Shown here: positions 20,615 through 31,169 of the stretch, one piece after another
How positions within the stretch are numbered: position 1 is the stretch's first letter
Layout: the number at the start of each line of letters is the position of its first letter
From: Mesocricetibacter intestinalis
GTDB lineage: Bacteria > Pseudomonadota > Gammaproteobacteria > Enterobacterales > Pasteurellaceae
Length of the DNA: 64,000 bases
Direction: 5' to 3'
Assembly: GCF_004363295.1 (NCBI RefSeq)
Contig: NZ_SNYQ01000002.1
Coordinates: 123,402-187,401, forward strand
The notes under the pieces: model-generated
Told to the model about the DNA's origin: nothing
Databases searched by the model: none
The model's input: the letters and a program-made list of their open reading frames with translations, nothing else
Position numbers and translations under genes: made by a program

Positions 20615-23257
20615 TTAGCCCGTATTACGCATGCCGGCGGCGATACCGGTAATGGTAATCATCAGCGCTTGCTCTACGTCCGGGTTCGGATTTTCCGGCT
20701 CGGCGCGCAAACGGCGCAGTAATTCTACTTGCAACAGGTTGAGGGGATCGGTATACACATTGCGCAGGGCAATGGATTCCTGTACCCAAGGTAAATCGGA
20801 CATAAGTTGATGACCTTTACCGGACAGGGAAAGAATGGTCTGAATATCAGCCTTTAACTGCTCCCGCAAAGATTCGCCCAAATACCATAATTCCTGTTTA
20901 ACCAGATTTTGATCATAATGTTCGGACAGCCATTGGTCGGTTTTACTGAAGACCATTTCCAGCATACCGATCCGGGTATTAAAAAACGGCCAGTTATTGC
21001 ACATTTCTTCAATGAGTTCCCGCTTGCCACTTTCTATCGCCATGCGCAGGGAAGCGCCCGCCCCCAACCATGCCGGCAGCATCAGACGGTTTTGCATCCA
21101 GGCGAAAATCCAAGGAATGGCGCGCAGGCTTTCTACGCCGCCGTTCGGATTACGTTTAGCCGGACGGGAACCTAGGGGCAGCTTGGACAATTCCTGTTCC
21201 GGCGTCGCACTGCGGAAATAAGGTACGAAGTCTTTATCGCCGCGCACCACATTACGGTAGATTTCGCAGGAGCTTGCGGAAAGTTCGTCCATCAGCGCCC
21301 GCCAGCTGTCTTTCGGATCCGGCGGCGGCAGCAAATTGGCTTCCAGGATAGCGCTGGCATAAAGATCCAAACTGGTAACGGCAACCGCCGGCAGACCCAG
21401 TTTAAAGCGGATCATTTCGCCCTGTTCGGTTACCCGCAGGCCGTTTTTCAGCGAGCGCGGCGGCTGTGAAAGCAGTGCCGCATGAGCCGGTGCGCCGCCG
21501 CGTCCGATGGTACCGCCGCGTCCGTGGAACAGGGTCAGCTCTACCCCCAGTTTTTCACAGAGGTTCACCAGGCTTTCCTGCGCTCGGTACTGCGCCCAAG
21601 AGGCCGCCATCATACCGGCGTCTTTTGCGCTGTCGGAATAGCCGATCATAATCATTTGTTTGTTATTGATAACGCCGCGATACCAGCCCACATTAAACAA
21701 CTCGGTCATTACCTGTTCGGAGGCATCTAAATCGTCCAGGGTTTCAAATAAAGGAACCACCGGCAAATGGTAAGGCACCCCGCATTCTTTCAGGAGCAAA
21801 TGCACCGCCAGTACGTCGGAGGCGGTACGCGCCATGGAAATAATGTAGCAGGAGATCACGCCCTGCGGCTGTTCGGCGATAACCTTACAGGTCTCTAAAA
21901 TTTCTCGGGTTTCCGCTGAAGGCGCCCAGTCGAGCGGCAGTAACGGGCGGCGGGAGCTTAGTTCGCGGATTAGGAAGGATTGACGATCCGCTTCCGTCCA
22001 TTGAGAATAGTCGCCCAGCCCGATATAGCGGGTAATTTCGGCAATGGCCTCCGTATGTCTGGTACTTTCCTGACGGATATCCAGACGGGATAGGGTAACC
22101 CCAAAGCAGCGGATACGGCATAGAGAGTCCAGCAGCAGGCCGTTGGCAATAATTCGCATACCGCAGGCAAGCAGCGATTGATAGCAGTCGTACAAAGGCT
22201 CCCACAGATCTTCATCACTACTGATAATATCCGCCTCGCTTATATGTGGAATGCGATGAGCCAGAATATCGTTGTAATAGCTTTGCGTATTTTTCAGTTT
22301 GGTGCGCAAGCCTTTTACCACTACGCGATAAGGCTCTCCGTTATCACCGTATTTAGCCCGGAATTGTTCGGTACATTCGGTCATGGAGAGTTCGTCGGCC
22401 AGGGCCTGAATATCGCCCAGAAATAAATCCGCCGCTTTCCAGCGCGCCAATTGCAAGACTTCGCGGGTAATATCTGCGGTTACAAAAGGATTTCCGTCCC
22501 GATCGCCGCCCATCCAGGAAGAAAAGCGCACCGGGGTTAAATTTGCCGGCAAGGTATAACCTAAATATTTCTGCGCGTTTTCATTTAATTGTCGAACAAA
22601 GGCCGGAACCGCCTCCCACAGACTGTTCTCAATAACCGCAAAGCCCCACTTGGCCTCTTCGAAAGGGGTCGGGCGCTGAGTACGGATTTCATTGGTATGC
22701 CAGGCCTGAGCAATTAATTGCAATAAGCGGCGTTCGATATTTCGGCGCTCCGTTTCGGTCAGATCGGAATGTTCCAGCTTACTCAGGCATTTATTGATTT
22801 CCACCTGCTTATGTACCAGCGTACGGCGGGTAACTTCAGTGGGGTGTGCGGTTAAAACGATTTCGATCAGTAATTTTTCGATGGTTTTAATCACTTCCTG
22901 TTGCGATGTATTCTGGGCCTGCAGGCGCTTGAACAGAGAAGCGGTGGAGCGGGCGGAAGAAACCTCGTCGTTATGATGACGGGAAATGGTCTGATATTGC
23001 TCGGCAACATTGGTTAAATTTAAAAACTGGCTGAAAGCGCGAGCCACGGGAATAATATTGTCGGTGGAAATGGTGGCCAGAGTATTGAGTAATCTGGTGC
23101 GGGCCTGATCATCTCCCTGACGCGAATTACGCGATAATACGCGAATGTTCTCGATGAGTTCGAGAATATCATCTCCCTGAGCTTCTTTTATGGTTTCACC
23201 GAGGAAATGCCCCAGCATATTAATGTTATTACGCATCATGGAATACTCTTGTATCAT
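20615..23257 (-). CDS. ppc: Phosphoenolpyruvate carboxylase
   Basis: Carboxylates phosphoenolpyruvate to oxaloacetate, feeding the TCA cycle and the reductive branch to succinate. 880 residues; catalytic segments [39 protein letters not shown] and the C-terminal AAGMRNTG are intact. The frame is open 34 codons further upstream, but the ATG at 23257 has GGAGG 5 bp upstream and matches the family N-terminus. Confidence 0.98.
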   Translation of the reverse strand: MIQEYSMMRNNINMLGHFLGETIKEAQGDDILELIENIRVLSRNSRQGDDQARTRLLNTLATISTDNIIPVARAFSQFLNLTNVAEQYQTISRHHNDEVSSARSTASLFKRLQAQNTSQQEVIKTIEKLLIEIVLTAHPTEVTRRTLVHKQVEINKCLSKLEHSDLTETERRNIERRLLQLIAQAWHTNEIRTQRPTPFEEAKWGFAVIENSLWEAVPAFVRQLNENAQKYLGYTLPANLTPVRFSSWMGGDRDGNPFVTADITREVLQLARWKAADLFLGDIQALADELSMTECTEQFRAKYGDNGEPYRVVVKGLRTKLKNTQSYYNDILAHRIPHISEADIISSDEDLWEPLYDCYQSLLACGMRIIANGLLLDSLCRIRCFGVTLSRLDIRQESTRHTEAIAEITRYIGLGDYSQWTEADRQSFLIRELSSRRPLLPLDWAPSAETREILETCKVIAEQPQGVISCYIISMARTASDVLAVHLLLKECGVPYHLPVVPLFETLDDLDASEQVMTELFNVGWYRGVINNKQMIMIGYSDSAKDAGMMAASWAQYRAQESLVNLCEKLGVELTLFHGRGGTIGRGGAPAHAALLSQPPRSLKNGLRVTEQGEMIRFKLGLPAVAVTSLDLYASAILEANLLPPPDPKDSWRALMDELSASSCEIYRNVVRGDKDFVPYFRSATPEQELSKLPLGSRPAKRNPNGGVESLRAIPWIFAWMQNRLMLPAWLGAGASLRMAIESGKRELIEEMCNNWPFFNTRIGMLEMVFSKTDQWLSEHYDQNLVKQELWYLGESLREQLKADIQTILSLSGKGHQLMSDLPWVQESIALRNVYTDPLNLLQVELLRRLRAEPENPNPDVEQALMITITGIAAGMRNTG

Positions 23258-23692
23258 ATGTCCTCCGAAAAAATAAAAATTCTGCCTGATAGGTTTCAGC
23301 CCATCGGATTTGCCTAGATATAAACAAAAATGCGGGCAAAGATCAAATATAATTCCCATTCAAAATAAAAATATAAATTTTTAGCCTTTAATATTTTTAT
23401 TTTTTAATAAATTTGCTTTGTTTTTATATTTTATCTAATTTATTTGCTTTTATAATAAATGCCGATTAAATTCAATAAGTGCTGGAATAGCGGCTCTCAA
23501 TCGGCATCTTTGTACTTGTGCCGCAGGGTAAAATGCCGTCTTAGATTAACTGTTGGTATCTATTCTTGGGTTTCATATACGGATGCTAATTGAGGTTTGA
23601 AGAAATTTGAAGAACATAGGGCGGAGTTTTGCCACCGAGTTAGCATTAGTTATGACCGAGCCGGCTGGTGCAAAAAAACTCCCTCCCTTTTG
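23258..23692. other. Intergenic region upstream of ppc
   Basis: About 435 bases without a gene. The part next to ppc (23360-23460) is very AT-rich and should hold the ppc promoter. I see no convincing operator or small RNA here. Confidence 0.4.
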
Positions 23693-23701
23693 ACCGCACT
23701 T
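23693..23701 (-). repeat. DNA uptake sequence (Hin-type USS)
   Basis: TGACCGCACTTTT, reverse complement of the extended form AAAAGTGCGGTCA. Confidence 0.85.
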
Positions 23702-23732
23702 TTCAGGTTATTTTCAGCCTATTTTATATAGC

Positions 23733-23755
23733 GGCGGGGAAGGGGATTCCCCGCC
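23733..23755 (-). terminator. Hairpin after the TyrP-type gene
   Basis: GGCGGGGAA and TTCCCCGCC arms with a 5-base loop, 9 bp after the stop codon of the minus-strand transporter gene. No T-run follows on the minus strand, so termination is likely but not canonical. Confidence 0.6.
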
Positions 23756-23763
23756 TTTGCTCG

Positions 23764-24981
23764 TTAGCTGTAAACATTAGGCAGCAGACCGAGCTGATTA
23801 AAGAACGGGATCATCATAATGATGATGCCGGCGATAAAGGCGATAATCAGCATCGCCTTACCGCCGATAACCCGATAAGGCAGATCCGGATGTTGTCGGC
23901 GCGCCCGCCAGGCCAGCCCTACCGGTAACAAAATACCGTAGAAAGCGAACAGTAATCCGGCATAACCCAGAGCAATCAGGAAACCGTCCGGATAGAACAT
24001 GGCGAAAATCAGCGGCGGAATAAAGGTTAGTGCGGTTAAACGCCCCCGTGAGGCGGAACGTTTAAAGCGTTTAAGCAAATCGCCCACACATTCGAATAAG
24101 CCTAAAGCCACGCCTAGGAAAGAAGTAATTAAAGCCAGAGCGGAGAAGATTCGCACCATTTCGCCCAGTAGGCTGCTGCCGGTAATTTGAGAAGCGGCGG
24201 TAACCAAACCGTTGAGGGTAGGATCCTGCTTCAGAATGAGTACGAATTCGTTCTGACTGAGAACGCCGTGAGTGGCCAGCTGCCATAATAAATAAGCGAC
24301 CAGCGGGATTGCGGTACCTATATAAATAGCCAGACGGATTTTGCGGATATCACCGTCAAGATAGGTATTGATACTGGCCATAATCACATGGAAGCCGAAA
24401 GAGGTAAAGAAAATCGGAACGGCGGAAACCACCAACAGGTTATTCAGGGGTATGGCGCCTAGGTTTTCCAGGCTGGCTTTCGGCAACATAAAGATTAAAA
24501 CCAGGATAAAAGCGACGATTTTACCGGCGAACAGCAACCGAGTCAGACCGTCGACCCCTTTAATACCGATAACAACAAAGGAACCCAGGATAAGGGTGAA
24601 CAGAAAAATGCCGATTTTTTTAGTGGTTTCTCCATCATGGATGGTAGGCATAATACCGGAAAGCAGGGAGCCGCCGCCGGTAATATAGGCCGAGAGCAGT
24701 GCGTAAAGCAAAATCAACAGGCTAAGGGTTGCAAGCACCCGACCGGTCATACCGAAGTATTGCTCCGCCAGACTGGCGACACCGAGATCTTTACGTGCCG
24801 CGGTCTGGTAAACTTCCATAAATAATAAACCCGTGTAGGCCAGTAATGCCCACAAGCCGACTAAAAGCAGCAAGGTCGCACTAAAACCTATGCCTGCCGA
24901 GGTTAGCGGCATGGCCAGCATTCCCGCACCTATAGCGGTGCCCGCGATGATCAGGGCGCTTCCGAAAATTTTGTTGTTCAT
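23764..24981 (-). CDS. tyrP: Aromatic amino acid permease, TyrP/Mtr family
   Basis: Inner-membrane proton symporter of the hydroxy/aromatic amino acid permease family, 405 residues, about 11 membrane segments. The N-terminal IAGTAIGAGMLAMPL, FTSFGFH, DGDIRKIR and FLGVALGLFE are family signatures; overall resemblance is greatest to the tyrosine-specific TyrP. I find no TyrR box (TGTAAA-N6-TTTACA) or TrpR operator in the 150 bp upstream. Tyrosine is the likely substrate, but tryptophan cannot be excluded. Confidence 0.85.
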   Translation of the reverse strand: MNNKIFGSALIIAGTAIGAGMLAMPLTSAGIGFSATLLLLVGLWALLAYTGLLFMEVYQTAARKDLGVASLAEQYFGMTGRVLATLSLLILLYALLSAYITGGGSLLSGIMPTIHDGETTKKIGIFLFTLILGSFVVIGIKGVDGLTRLLFAGKIVAFILVLIFMLPKASLENLGAIPLNNLLVVSAVPIFFTSFGFHVIMASINTYLDGDIRKIRLAIYIGTAIPLVAYLLWQLATHGVLSQNEFVLILKQDPTLNGLVTAASQITGSSLLGEMVRIFSALALITSFLGVALGLFECVGDLLKRFKRSASRGRLTALTFIPPLIFAMFYPDGFLIALGYAGLLFAFYGILLPVGLAWRARRQHPDLPYRVIGGKAMLIIAFIAGIIIMMIPFFNQLGLLPNVYS

Positions 24982-25142
24982 GGGATCCGTCTAATATCTG
25001 GTTAAAAGAGCTTTCATTCTATCAAAAGAAAAAAACGAAAAGGAAGTAAAAAGCAAAATATTCTTGGCTTTCCGCAAGGAAAACCCCTTTATGGCAGAAA
25101 AGCGCCGGAGCAAGGGGCGGCAGGATTGAGCCAATGCCCGCT

Positions 25143-25454
25143 TTAGCGCCCCAATGTTTGGATAAATTCGGCCACATCCTGCATATCTTTTTCGCTCAGA
25201 CGTTCTTTAACCTTATTGCCCGCGCCTTTGATTTCTCCTCTTTTACGCGCTTTAAGGGCGGTGATAATTTCATCGCTCTGTAATCGGTTAATTAGTTCGG
25301 ATTGATCAACCGCCTTTTTTTCGCCTTGTTTGCCGTGGCAAGAGGCGCAGGAGAGCCGGAAAATGCGCTGCCCTTTGCTGCTATCTGCATATAGGGGCGA
25401 CAGGCCAAGGCTAAAAGCGAGGCCGAGAGTAGTGATAAATCGGAAAATTTTCAT
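25143..25454 (-). CDS. Periplasmic c-type cytochrome of the iron uptake operon (FetF-like)
   Basis: 103 residues with a Sec signal peptide (cleavage after about residue 23, LYADSS) and one haem c site CASCH (Cys36, Cys39, His40). The usual axial Met of small class I cytochromes is not where expected (GAGNKV in its place); Met91 in EKDMQD is the only late Met, so ligation may be unusual. Last gene of the FTR1/P19 operon, 7 bp after the thioredoxin-like gene. Likely passes electrons during iron reduction or oxidation at the membrane; inferred from context. Confidence 0.8.
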   Translation of the reverse strand: MKIFRFITTLGLAFSLGLSPLYADSSKGQRIFRLSCASCHGKQGEKKAVDQSELINRLQSDEIITALKARKRGEIKGAGNKVKERLSEKDMQDVAEFIQTLGR

Positions 25455-25461
25455 ATTTTAT

Positions 25462-25950
25462 TTAGTTTCGAGTAAAAAGTTCCTGTAATGCGCTATGCGG
25501 AATCAGGCCTTCGTATTTTGCTTGTAGGATTCCTTCTTGATCCAACAGGACGGAGGTAGGGGTGCCTATGATTTGATAGCGTTCTCCGGTAATTTTCAGC
25601 TGATCCTTTACCACCGGCAGACGAATGGCATATTTTTCGACAATCCCTTGGGTATCGGCTTTTTCTCCGTCAATATTCACCGCAACAATATGCAGCTTAT
25701 CGGGATAGCGCAGGCTGAGTTCCTCCAGCTGTTTCAATTCGGCGATACAGGCGCCGCAGGTTTCCGACCAGAAGTTAAGCAGGGTCGGTTTTCCTCGCCA
25801 ACGGGAAAGTTCGGTTTTATTTCCCTGTAGATCAAAGGTCGCTAAGGCAGGGGCGGGACGGCCGATTTCAGCACGCTCTTCTTTACAGGAAATCAGACTG
25901 AAAATAACTGTAGTTAGGAATAGGGTTTTTAGTAACGGATTAATTTTCAT
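25462..25950 (-). CDS. TlpA-like thioredoxin-fold lipoprotein of the iron uptake operon (FetE-like)
   Basis: 162 residues. A lipobox LISC (Cys22) marks a lipoprotein, followed by a thioredoxin fold with active site CGAC (Cys65, Cys68; FWSETCGACIAEL) and the cis-Pro loop GTPTSVLLD. TlpA/ResA-type proteins act in thiol-disulfide exchange in the periplasm; here the partner could be the DUF2318 protein or the cytochrome. Its start overlaps the ATPase stop by 11 bp. Confidence 0.85.
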   Translation of the reverse strand: MKINPLLKTLFLTTVIFSLISCKEERAEIGRPAPALATFDLQGNKTELSRWRGKPTLLNFWSETCGACIAELKQLEELSLRYPDKLHIVAVNIDGEKADTQGIVEKYAIRLPVVKDQLKITGERYQIIGTPTSVLLDQEGILQAKYEGLIPHSALQELFTRN

Positions 25951-26611
25951 TGCGCTCTTCTTTTAAAAACTTTCCATGTTGCAGGAAAATGGTACGAGCG
26001 GTAACTTTGCCCAGTTCCGGATTATGGGTAACCATAACGATAGTACGGCCTTGGCGATTGAGTTCGATCAGCAAATCCAACACCAGTTTCTCATTTTTTT
26101 CATCCAGATTACCGGTGGGTTCATCGGCAAAAATAACCGGCGGCTGATTAACTAGGGCGCGGGCGATACATACACGTTGCTGCTCGCCGCCGGAAAGCTG
26201 GCTGGGGCGATGATCCACTCGGTGTTCCAGTCCCACTTGCGCCAATACCGCACGGGCGGCGGCTTCATCTACAACGCTATGATAATGCTGTGCCAACATA
26301 ACGTTTTCCAGTGCGGTCAGGTAAGGAATTAAATGAAATTGTTGAAAGATCAGACCGATTTTTTCCGCCCGAAAGCGCTGTCTGCCGGTTTCGTCCAACT
26401 GTGCGGCATCTACGCCGTCCAAGATAACCTTGCCTTCGCTGGCGGTATCCAAGCCGGTCAGAATATTCATCAATGTGGTTTTACCCGAACCGGAAGCGCC
26501 CATAATGGAAACGAATTCTCCCTGTTCGATTTGAATATTAATATCTTCAAGTGCGGTTACCTGACCGAATCTTTTGTATAAATGCTGAGTTTCAATAATT
26601 GGTTGCGACAT
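25940..26611 (-). CDS. ABC transporter ATPase of the iron uptake operon (FetD-like)
   Basis: 223 residues of the MacB/LolD/FtsE group: Walker A GASGSGKTTL, Q-loop IFQQFHLIPYLTALENV, signature LSGGEQQR and Walker B VIFADEPTG. It is 2 bp after one FtsX-like permease gene and presumably powers the two permeases together. In the FTR1/P19 systems of Campylobacter and uropathogenic E. coli (Fet) the same set of genes follows the iron permease. A USS core lies inside at 26549-26557. Confidence 0.87.
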   Translation of the reverse strand: MSQPIIETQHLYKRFGQVTALEDINIQIEQGEFVSIMGASGSGKTTLMNILTGLDTASEGKVILDGVDAAQLDETGRQRFRAEKIGLIFQQFHLIPYLTALENVMLAQHYHSVVDEAAARAVLAQVGLEHRVDHRPSQLSGGEQQRVCIARALVNQPPVIFADEPTGNLDEKNEKLVLDLLIELNRQGRTIVMVTHNPELGKVTARTIFLQHGKFLKEERNEN

Positions 26612-26613
26612 CT

Positions 26614-27756
26614 TTATTCCCCTTTTAATAGATTTGCCATTTCAACGGATAAGGCGCGCCGGGTCGGCACGATAACGGCAATCAAGGTAACCAGAAGTGA
26701 TAACAGTACGGTAATCGGAATAACCGGCAGGCGCATATCAATAGCGGATTTAAATACCATTAATCCTAAAACCTGGGCCAGAATATAACCGATAATCAGT
26801 CCGAAGATAATTGCCAGTACGGCGATTATCAGAATCTCGGCACCGATTTGGCGGATAATATCGCTCGGTTTGGCACCCAGTGCTTTTTGTAAGGCGAACT
26901 CTTTTGCCCGTTCTCCCACAATGGCAATCAGGGTCGTGTTAACGCATAGGGTGGCCAATACCAAAATAACTATGGATATCAGTCCCATTAGCCCTTTGAT
27001 CTTATCCAGAATTTGCCCTTCGGAAGCGGATACCTTACGAATCGGGCGAATATCCAGTTCCGGATAGTCTTGGCGCAGTTGTTGAGCGAATTGTTCGACC
27101 TGTCCCTGATCATTTTTAACACTTAGCAGAGCGTTACTTGCCATTCCCGGTTTATCCAACCATTGTTGGGCAAATTCCAGATTGACGATCAGCATACTGT
27201 CCGTGGCGTCGCCGCTTTCCACAATCGCTTTTATTTTAAAGCTGTGTTTGCCGCCGCCGTTTTTACTCAGGGTAATGCTGTCGCCGATATTCAACTCCAG
27301 ACGCTGCGCCAGGGTTTTTCCAATCATGGCGTTACGCTGGTCGAAGTTGACATTGATAGGCTGGCCGCTAATTTGCCAGTAGGGCGCCAAGGTGCGCATA
27401 TCTTCAAACCATACCCCCATCAGTACGATTTTTTCCTGTTCGCTGCGGGCGATACCGTACAGATAAGGGCTGGCGGCATTTATCATACCTTGGGGCGCCT
27501 GTTGTAGCAGGCTGTGCAGCTGTGCTTCTTTGATTAGTCCATCGGTGCCGGAGCCTATATAAAAGTTAGCGCCGAAGGTTCGTAGTTCTCGGCTCATTTT
27601 GGTATTAATATCGAAATATACCGCCGCCATTGCCGTAACTATCGCCGCACCGACGCTTAGGGCGGCGAAAATAATCAATACCCGCTGTAAGCGCAGGCGC
27701 AGGGCTTGCAGGACGATATGCCGGAACATGGCGTTGCGACTGTTACTGACGGCCAT
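26614..27756 (-). CDS. FtsX-like ABC permease of the iron uptake operon (FetC-like)
   Basis: 380 residues: one N-terminal membrane segment, a periplasmic MacB-PCD-type domain and three C-terminal segments of the FtsX fold (RAKEFALQKALGAKPSDIIRQ is the typical cytoplasmic loop). Overlaps the upstream permease gene by 14 bp. With the second permease it forms a heterodimer-like pair, as LolC and LolE do. Not an importer in the classical sense; probably a mechanotransmitting or redox-assisting complex. Confidence 0.85.
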   Translation of the reverse strand: MAVSNSRNAMFRHIVLQALRLRLQRVLIIFAALSVGAAIVTAMAAVYFDINTKMSRELRTFGANFYIGSGTDGLIKEAQLHSLLQQAPQGMINAASPYLYGIARSEQEKIVLMGVWFEDMRTLAPYWQISGQPINVNFDQRNAMIGKTLAQRLELNIGDSITLSKNGGGKHSFKIKAIVESGDATDSMLIVNLEFAQQWLDKPGMASNALLSVKNDQGQVEQFAQQLRQDYPELDIRPIRKVSASEGQILDKIKGLMGLISIVILVLATLCVNTTLIAIVGERAKEFALQKALGAKPSDIIRQIGAEILIIAVLAIIFGLIIGYILAQVLGLMVFKSAIDMRLPVIPITVLLSLLVTLIAVIVPTRRALSVEMANLLKGE

Positions 27757-29053
27757 ATAACACCTCTACCGGATATAAGCGGGCGATACGATGGGCGGGA
27801 AACCAGGTACCGATAAGGGCGATAAGTACGGCCAATACCAATACGCAGGGAATCACAATCCAGGCGAAACTGAGGGGGGCTCCGAACAGGCTGTCGGCAA
27901 TAAATCCGGCCAGGGCCCAGCCGGCAATACAACCCAGTATGCCGCCGAGCAGACCGCTGATAGCGGCTTCGGAATAAAACAGCAGTACGATTTGCCACTG
28001 ATAGGCGCCGAGCGCCTTCATCAGACCTATTTCTTTACTGCGTTCGATAATACCTGTGGTCATGAGCGAGGCAATCCCCATGGCGGCGGCAATTAGGGCG
28101 GCAAGGGTTACGACCCCGAGCAGTAACTGAATTTTTTCGATAACCACTCCCTCGGAGGCGGCAACCTGCCAGATAGGACGAACGACGGCACCGGAAATCG
28201 CTTCCTCCAACTGGTGGGAAATAGAAGACACATAGGCGGTGCAATACCAGCGGTCGTATTCTTCCGCATCAAGCCCGTCCAGATTAGCCCGTGCTTTACG
28301 GGAAAGATCGTTTTCCGGTACTGTCAGTGCGGAAACTTTAACGGATTGCACTTTGCCGGGTAAATTCAGGAGTTTTTGCACCGCACTTAGGGGGGCGACT
28401 ATCTGTTGCTCTTCAATGCCGCCGCTGCTCAGAATTCCGCTGATTTTTACCTCTAGTTTGTTTTCAGCATTTTGCTCGGAGTAGAGCAGCGTTATTTGGT
28501 CTCCGATTCGGTAGCCGGCGGTTTTAGCCAACTGAGCGCCGATCAATACGGGTACGGCAGCATGGCTGTCTTCCCTTTGAGCTTCCTCCGGCCATTGGCC
28601 TTCCACTTTCCAGTAGGGACTGATAATTTTCTGTCCGGTGTGATAGTCCTCTTCATCGGGAATGGCTACGGGTTGATCGAAAAAGGTACCCAGAATCGCG
28701 ATTTTCTGTCCGCTTGCAGTATGCACTTCCGCATTCAGCAGCGGGGCAAAACCGACAATATTGTTACGCCAGAAAATATCTTTAATATTCGCCAGCTCTT
28801 TTTGTTCGATAAAATCCTGGGTGGCAAGGGAGGCATTGCTGCCGCCCATTTCCGGTAATACCGCACTGCTGGCTGGTTCAATCAGAATATTGGCGCCGTA
28901 GGATTTCAGCTCTTTCGCCATTTTATCGCCGATATCAATGGAAACGGCGAGTAGCGCCGAAACCAGTCCCGAGGCCAAGAATACGGTGATAATGGCCAGC
29001 AGTTTACGCTTTATCCCGTGTCTCCAAGACTGAAATAACATTCTAGTCAGCAT
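27743..29053 (-). CDS. FtsX-like ABC permease of the iron uptake operon (FetB-like)
   Basis: 436 residues with the same plan as the next gene: membrane segment near 15-35, periplasmic domain, three C-terminal segments (RSKEIGLMKALGAYQWQ loop). The start overlaps the DUF2318 stop by 11 bp. Its periplasmic domain is larger than that of the partner permease. USS core inside at 28380-28388. Confidence 0.85.
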   Translation of the reverse strand: MLTRMLFQSWRHGIKRKLLAIITVFLASGLVSALLAVSIDIGDKMAKELKSYGANILIEPASSAVLPEMGGSNASLATQDFIEQKELANIKDIFWRNNIVGFAPLLNAEVHTASGQKIAILGTFFDQPVAIPDEEDYHTGQKIISPYWKVEGQWPEEAQREDSHAAVPVLIGAQLAKTAGYRIGDQITLLYSEQNAENKLEVKISGILSSGGIEEQQIVAPLSAVQKLLNLPGKVQSVKVSALTVPENDLSRKARANLDGLDAEEYDRWYCTAYVSSISHQLEEAISGAVVRPIWQVAASEGVVIEKIQLLLGVVTLAALIAAAMGIASLMTTGIIERSKEIGLMKALGAYQWQIVLLFYSEAAISGLLGGILGCIAGWALAGFIADSLFGAPLSFAWIVIPCVLVLAVLIALIGTWFPAHRIARLYPVEVLYGRQ

Positions 29054-30443
29054 GATTTTCTTCCTGTAAATAGTTTTCCGGGCTTGCTTTAAACAGCTCT
29101 AAGTTTTTTTCATCGGCAAAAAAGTAGGTTTTATCCTCATAGCTGTATTTGTATTCGGTGGTGGTGTTTTTCAGTTTCGCACCGTTTACCGGATCCCTTA
29201 CTTCGATTTCAATAACGGTTGAGAATAAGTTTAACCCATCTTCAAGGCTGCTTTTGCTAATCAGAATTTCTGTTTCGGTCTGTCTCCAATCTTCTATGGG
29301 AACCGGATTACAGCCGCCCGGTTTACCGATGGAAGGTGTAAAAATGCGTACTCCGCAGCCGACGCAGACCACTTGATTGTCTTGCATCACATAGCCCTGA
29401 TCGCCGCACAGCAAACAGGCGTCAAATACTACGGCCAGGCTCAGACGTTCCGGCTGACGGTTGATCACAAAGAAACGAACCGCTTTACCGTCGTCGGCAA
29501 CCCATAGAAAGCGGTGTAAATTACCGTCTTTTACCTGCTCAATAGGAATATGCAGGTTCTTTTCCGTATCTAATTTTAATTGGACGGCTTCCGATAGGCG
29601 GGGCGGCTGAGAGGCGACTTTATCCCAATAAATTTGGCTGCCCGTAATAATCATTACGGCGCTCAATCCCCAACCGATAATTTTTCCCGATATATGCGCT
29701 GCGGCGATTTTTTTACGTTTCTCTATCGGATCCGTTACCCTTGCAATGGCTTTACGGCGCGTACTATGGATACGGAAGGCGAAAAACAAAATGCCGAGCA
29801 TGAGTAAAAGGGCGCTGATATAGTTGAAATAATTTTTGATATTAGCGGATTTAGCGGCAAAACTTAAGCGCGCTTTGGTGAGTTCTATCAGTTGCAGCTT
29901 CATTAAACCCAGCACGATTTCACCGCAAACCGGAATCAATACCAATAGGAGCAGCAGAGCGAGAAATAGGCGTGAAAGTGCGGTGGTTTTTTGCTGTTTT
30001 TTTACCTGATTCAATAAAATAAAGATCCAACCGGCGCTGAAGATACAAAACAGCAGCCCTGCGATTAAGGCGCTTATATGCAGAATAAAATCCGTATTTA
30101 CCACATCGGTGCCGGTAATTGCCGCGATGTTCGGATCTCTGGTCCATTGTACGGCGGCAATCAGAATCAGGATAAAATGCCAGAATTTATTGATTTTATA
30201 GGAATGAATGAACTGGCACAGGAAAAATAATATCAGGCTGATTAGAATAATCAGATTCAGGCTCAGGCTGATGCTTGGCGTGGCCTTTAACTGCATACCG
30301 AGCGCAACGCCGAGCAATAATCCGCCCAGGCTTAGCCGAGATAAGGTTTTTATCCCCGCATTCGAGTAGGCATGCCAGCTGCAACCGAGTAAAAGGGCAC
30401 TGGGTAACAGTGCTTGTAATAGAGAAATAAAAAAATAGGTCAT
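29043..30443 (-). CDS. DUF2318 membrane protein of the iron uptake operon (FetA-like)
   Basis: 466 residues. About eight membrane segments in the first 270 residues, then a soluble domain with two CxxC pairs (CLLCGD near 345 and CVGCGV near 362) and another Cys in GKPGGCNP. This is the DUF2318 architecture found with FTR1/P19 systems. The Cys pairs could bind Fe-S or a metal, or exchange disulfides with the CGAC lipoprotein. Function in iron reduction is inferred. USS core inside at 29976-29984. Confidence 0.83.
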   Translation of the reverse strand: MTYFFISLLQALLPSALLLGCSWHAYSNAGIKTLSRLSLGGLLLGVALGMQLKATPSISLSLNLIILISLILFFLCQFIHSYKINKFWHFILILIAAVQWTRDPNIAAITGTDVVNTDFILHISALIAGLLFCIFSAGWIFILLNQVKKQQKTTALSRLFLALLLLLVLIPVCGEIVLGLMKLQLIELTKARLSFAAKSANIKNYFNYISALLLMLGILFFAFRIHSTRRKAIARVTDPIEKRKKIAAAHISGKIIGWGLSAVMIITGSQIYWDKVASQPPRLSEAVQLKLDTEKNLHIPIEQVKDGNLHRFLWVADDGKAVRFFVINRQPERLSLAVVFDACLLCGDQGYVMQDNQVVCVGCGVRIFTPSIGKPGGCNPVPIEDWRQTETEILISKSSLEDGLNLFSTVIEIEVRDPVNGAKLKNTTTEYKYSYEDKTYFFADEKNLELFKASPENYLQEENHAD

Positions 30444-30585
30444 AAGCTATTATCGTTTGCCCATAATTTAGCTTTTATCCGCAGCCGGGGCAGGAGAATA
30501 AAGGTATCCTCTCGGAGGCAGACAAAAAGATCTGCGCAGGAAGAGATTTGAAAGGGTCGCCTGCGCAGATCAGCGGATAAAATGA

Positions 30586-31107
30586 TTATTTTAAGCCGGT
30601 GAATTTAAATTCATAACTGACATCAAAAGGTTTCCACCATTTACCGACACCGGTTTCGCTGTCGGTATGGCGATGTAATCCCGCTTTAGACGGCGGATCG
30701 ATATGATAGGTTACTTTATAGTTACCGACGCCCATCATTTTGATGTTAGCACCGTAGTGAGGGCCGTCGCCCGCAACCATCGGCATAAAGGTACCTTCCT
30801 GTTTTTCTCCGGTATCCGTATTGACTAAGGTATAGCTAATGGTGAGGTAAGGCATCCATTCGCCCTCGCCGAAGCCGTTTTTATTGCCCTTAGTGGCGTG
30901 AATATCCGCTTCCAGATGGATATCCGCTTTAGCCGCAGGTAATCCCATGCCGCGCGGTTCCATATCGATAGGCTGTAAATAAACCGCCGCAATTTCCATA
31001 TCGTTCATGGTTTGCGCTTCGCCGATGGGATATTCTTTGAAAGCAAAGGCGGAAGGTGCGGTTAAAATACTTGCTAATAAAGCCGTAGCTACTAATGTTT
31101 TTTTCAT
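30586..31107 (-). CDS. fetP: P19/Tp34-type periplasmic iron-binding protein (FetP-like)
   Basis: 173 residues with a cleaved signal peptide (APSAFA, about residue 22). The P19 fold is recognisable: DIHLEADIHA (His64, His70), FMPMVAGDGPHYG (Met108, Met110, His117), and HRH near 145-147. Homologues bind copper and iron as dimers and deliver Fe to the FTR1 permease. Sits directly after the permease gene; 142 bp separate it from the DUF2318 gene. Confidence 0.9.
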   Translation of the reverse strand: MKKTLVATALLASILTAPSAFAFKEYPIGEAQTMNDMEIAAVYLQPIDMEPRGMGLPAAKADIHLEADIHATKGNKNGFGEGEWMPYLTISYTLVNTDTGEKQEGTFMPMVAGDGPHYGANIKMMGVGNYKVTYHIDPPSKAGLHRHTDSETGVGKWWKPFDVSYEFKFTGLK

Positions 31108-31169
31108 AGGAGTTTCCCTGTGTAATGGTTGAAGTTTATGTCTTCGTTAGAGTTATGTCTTCGTTAGAG

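Noticed and set aside
24982..25140. TyrR or TrpR site before the TyrP-type gene
   Set aside because: No TGTAAA-N6-TTTACA or ACTAGT palindrome found.
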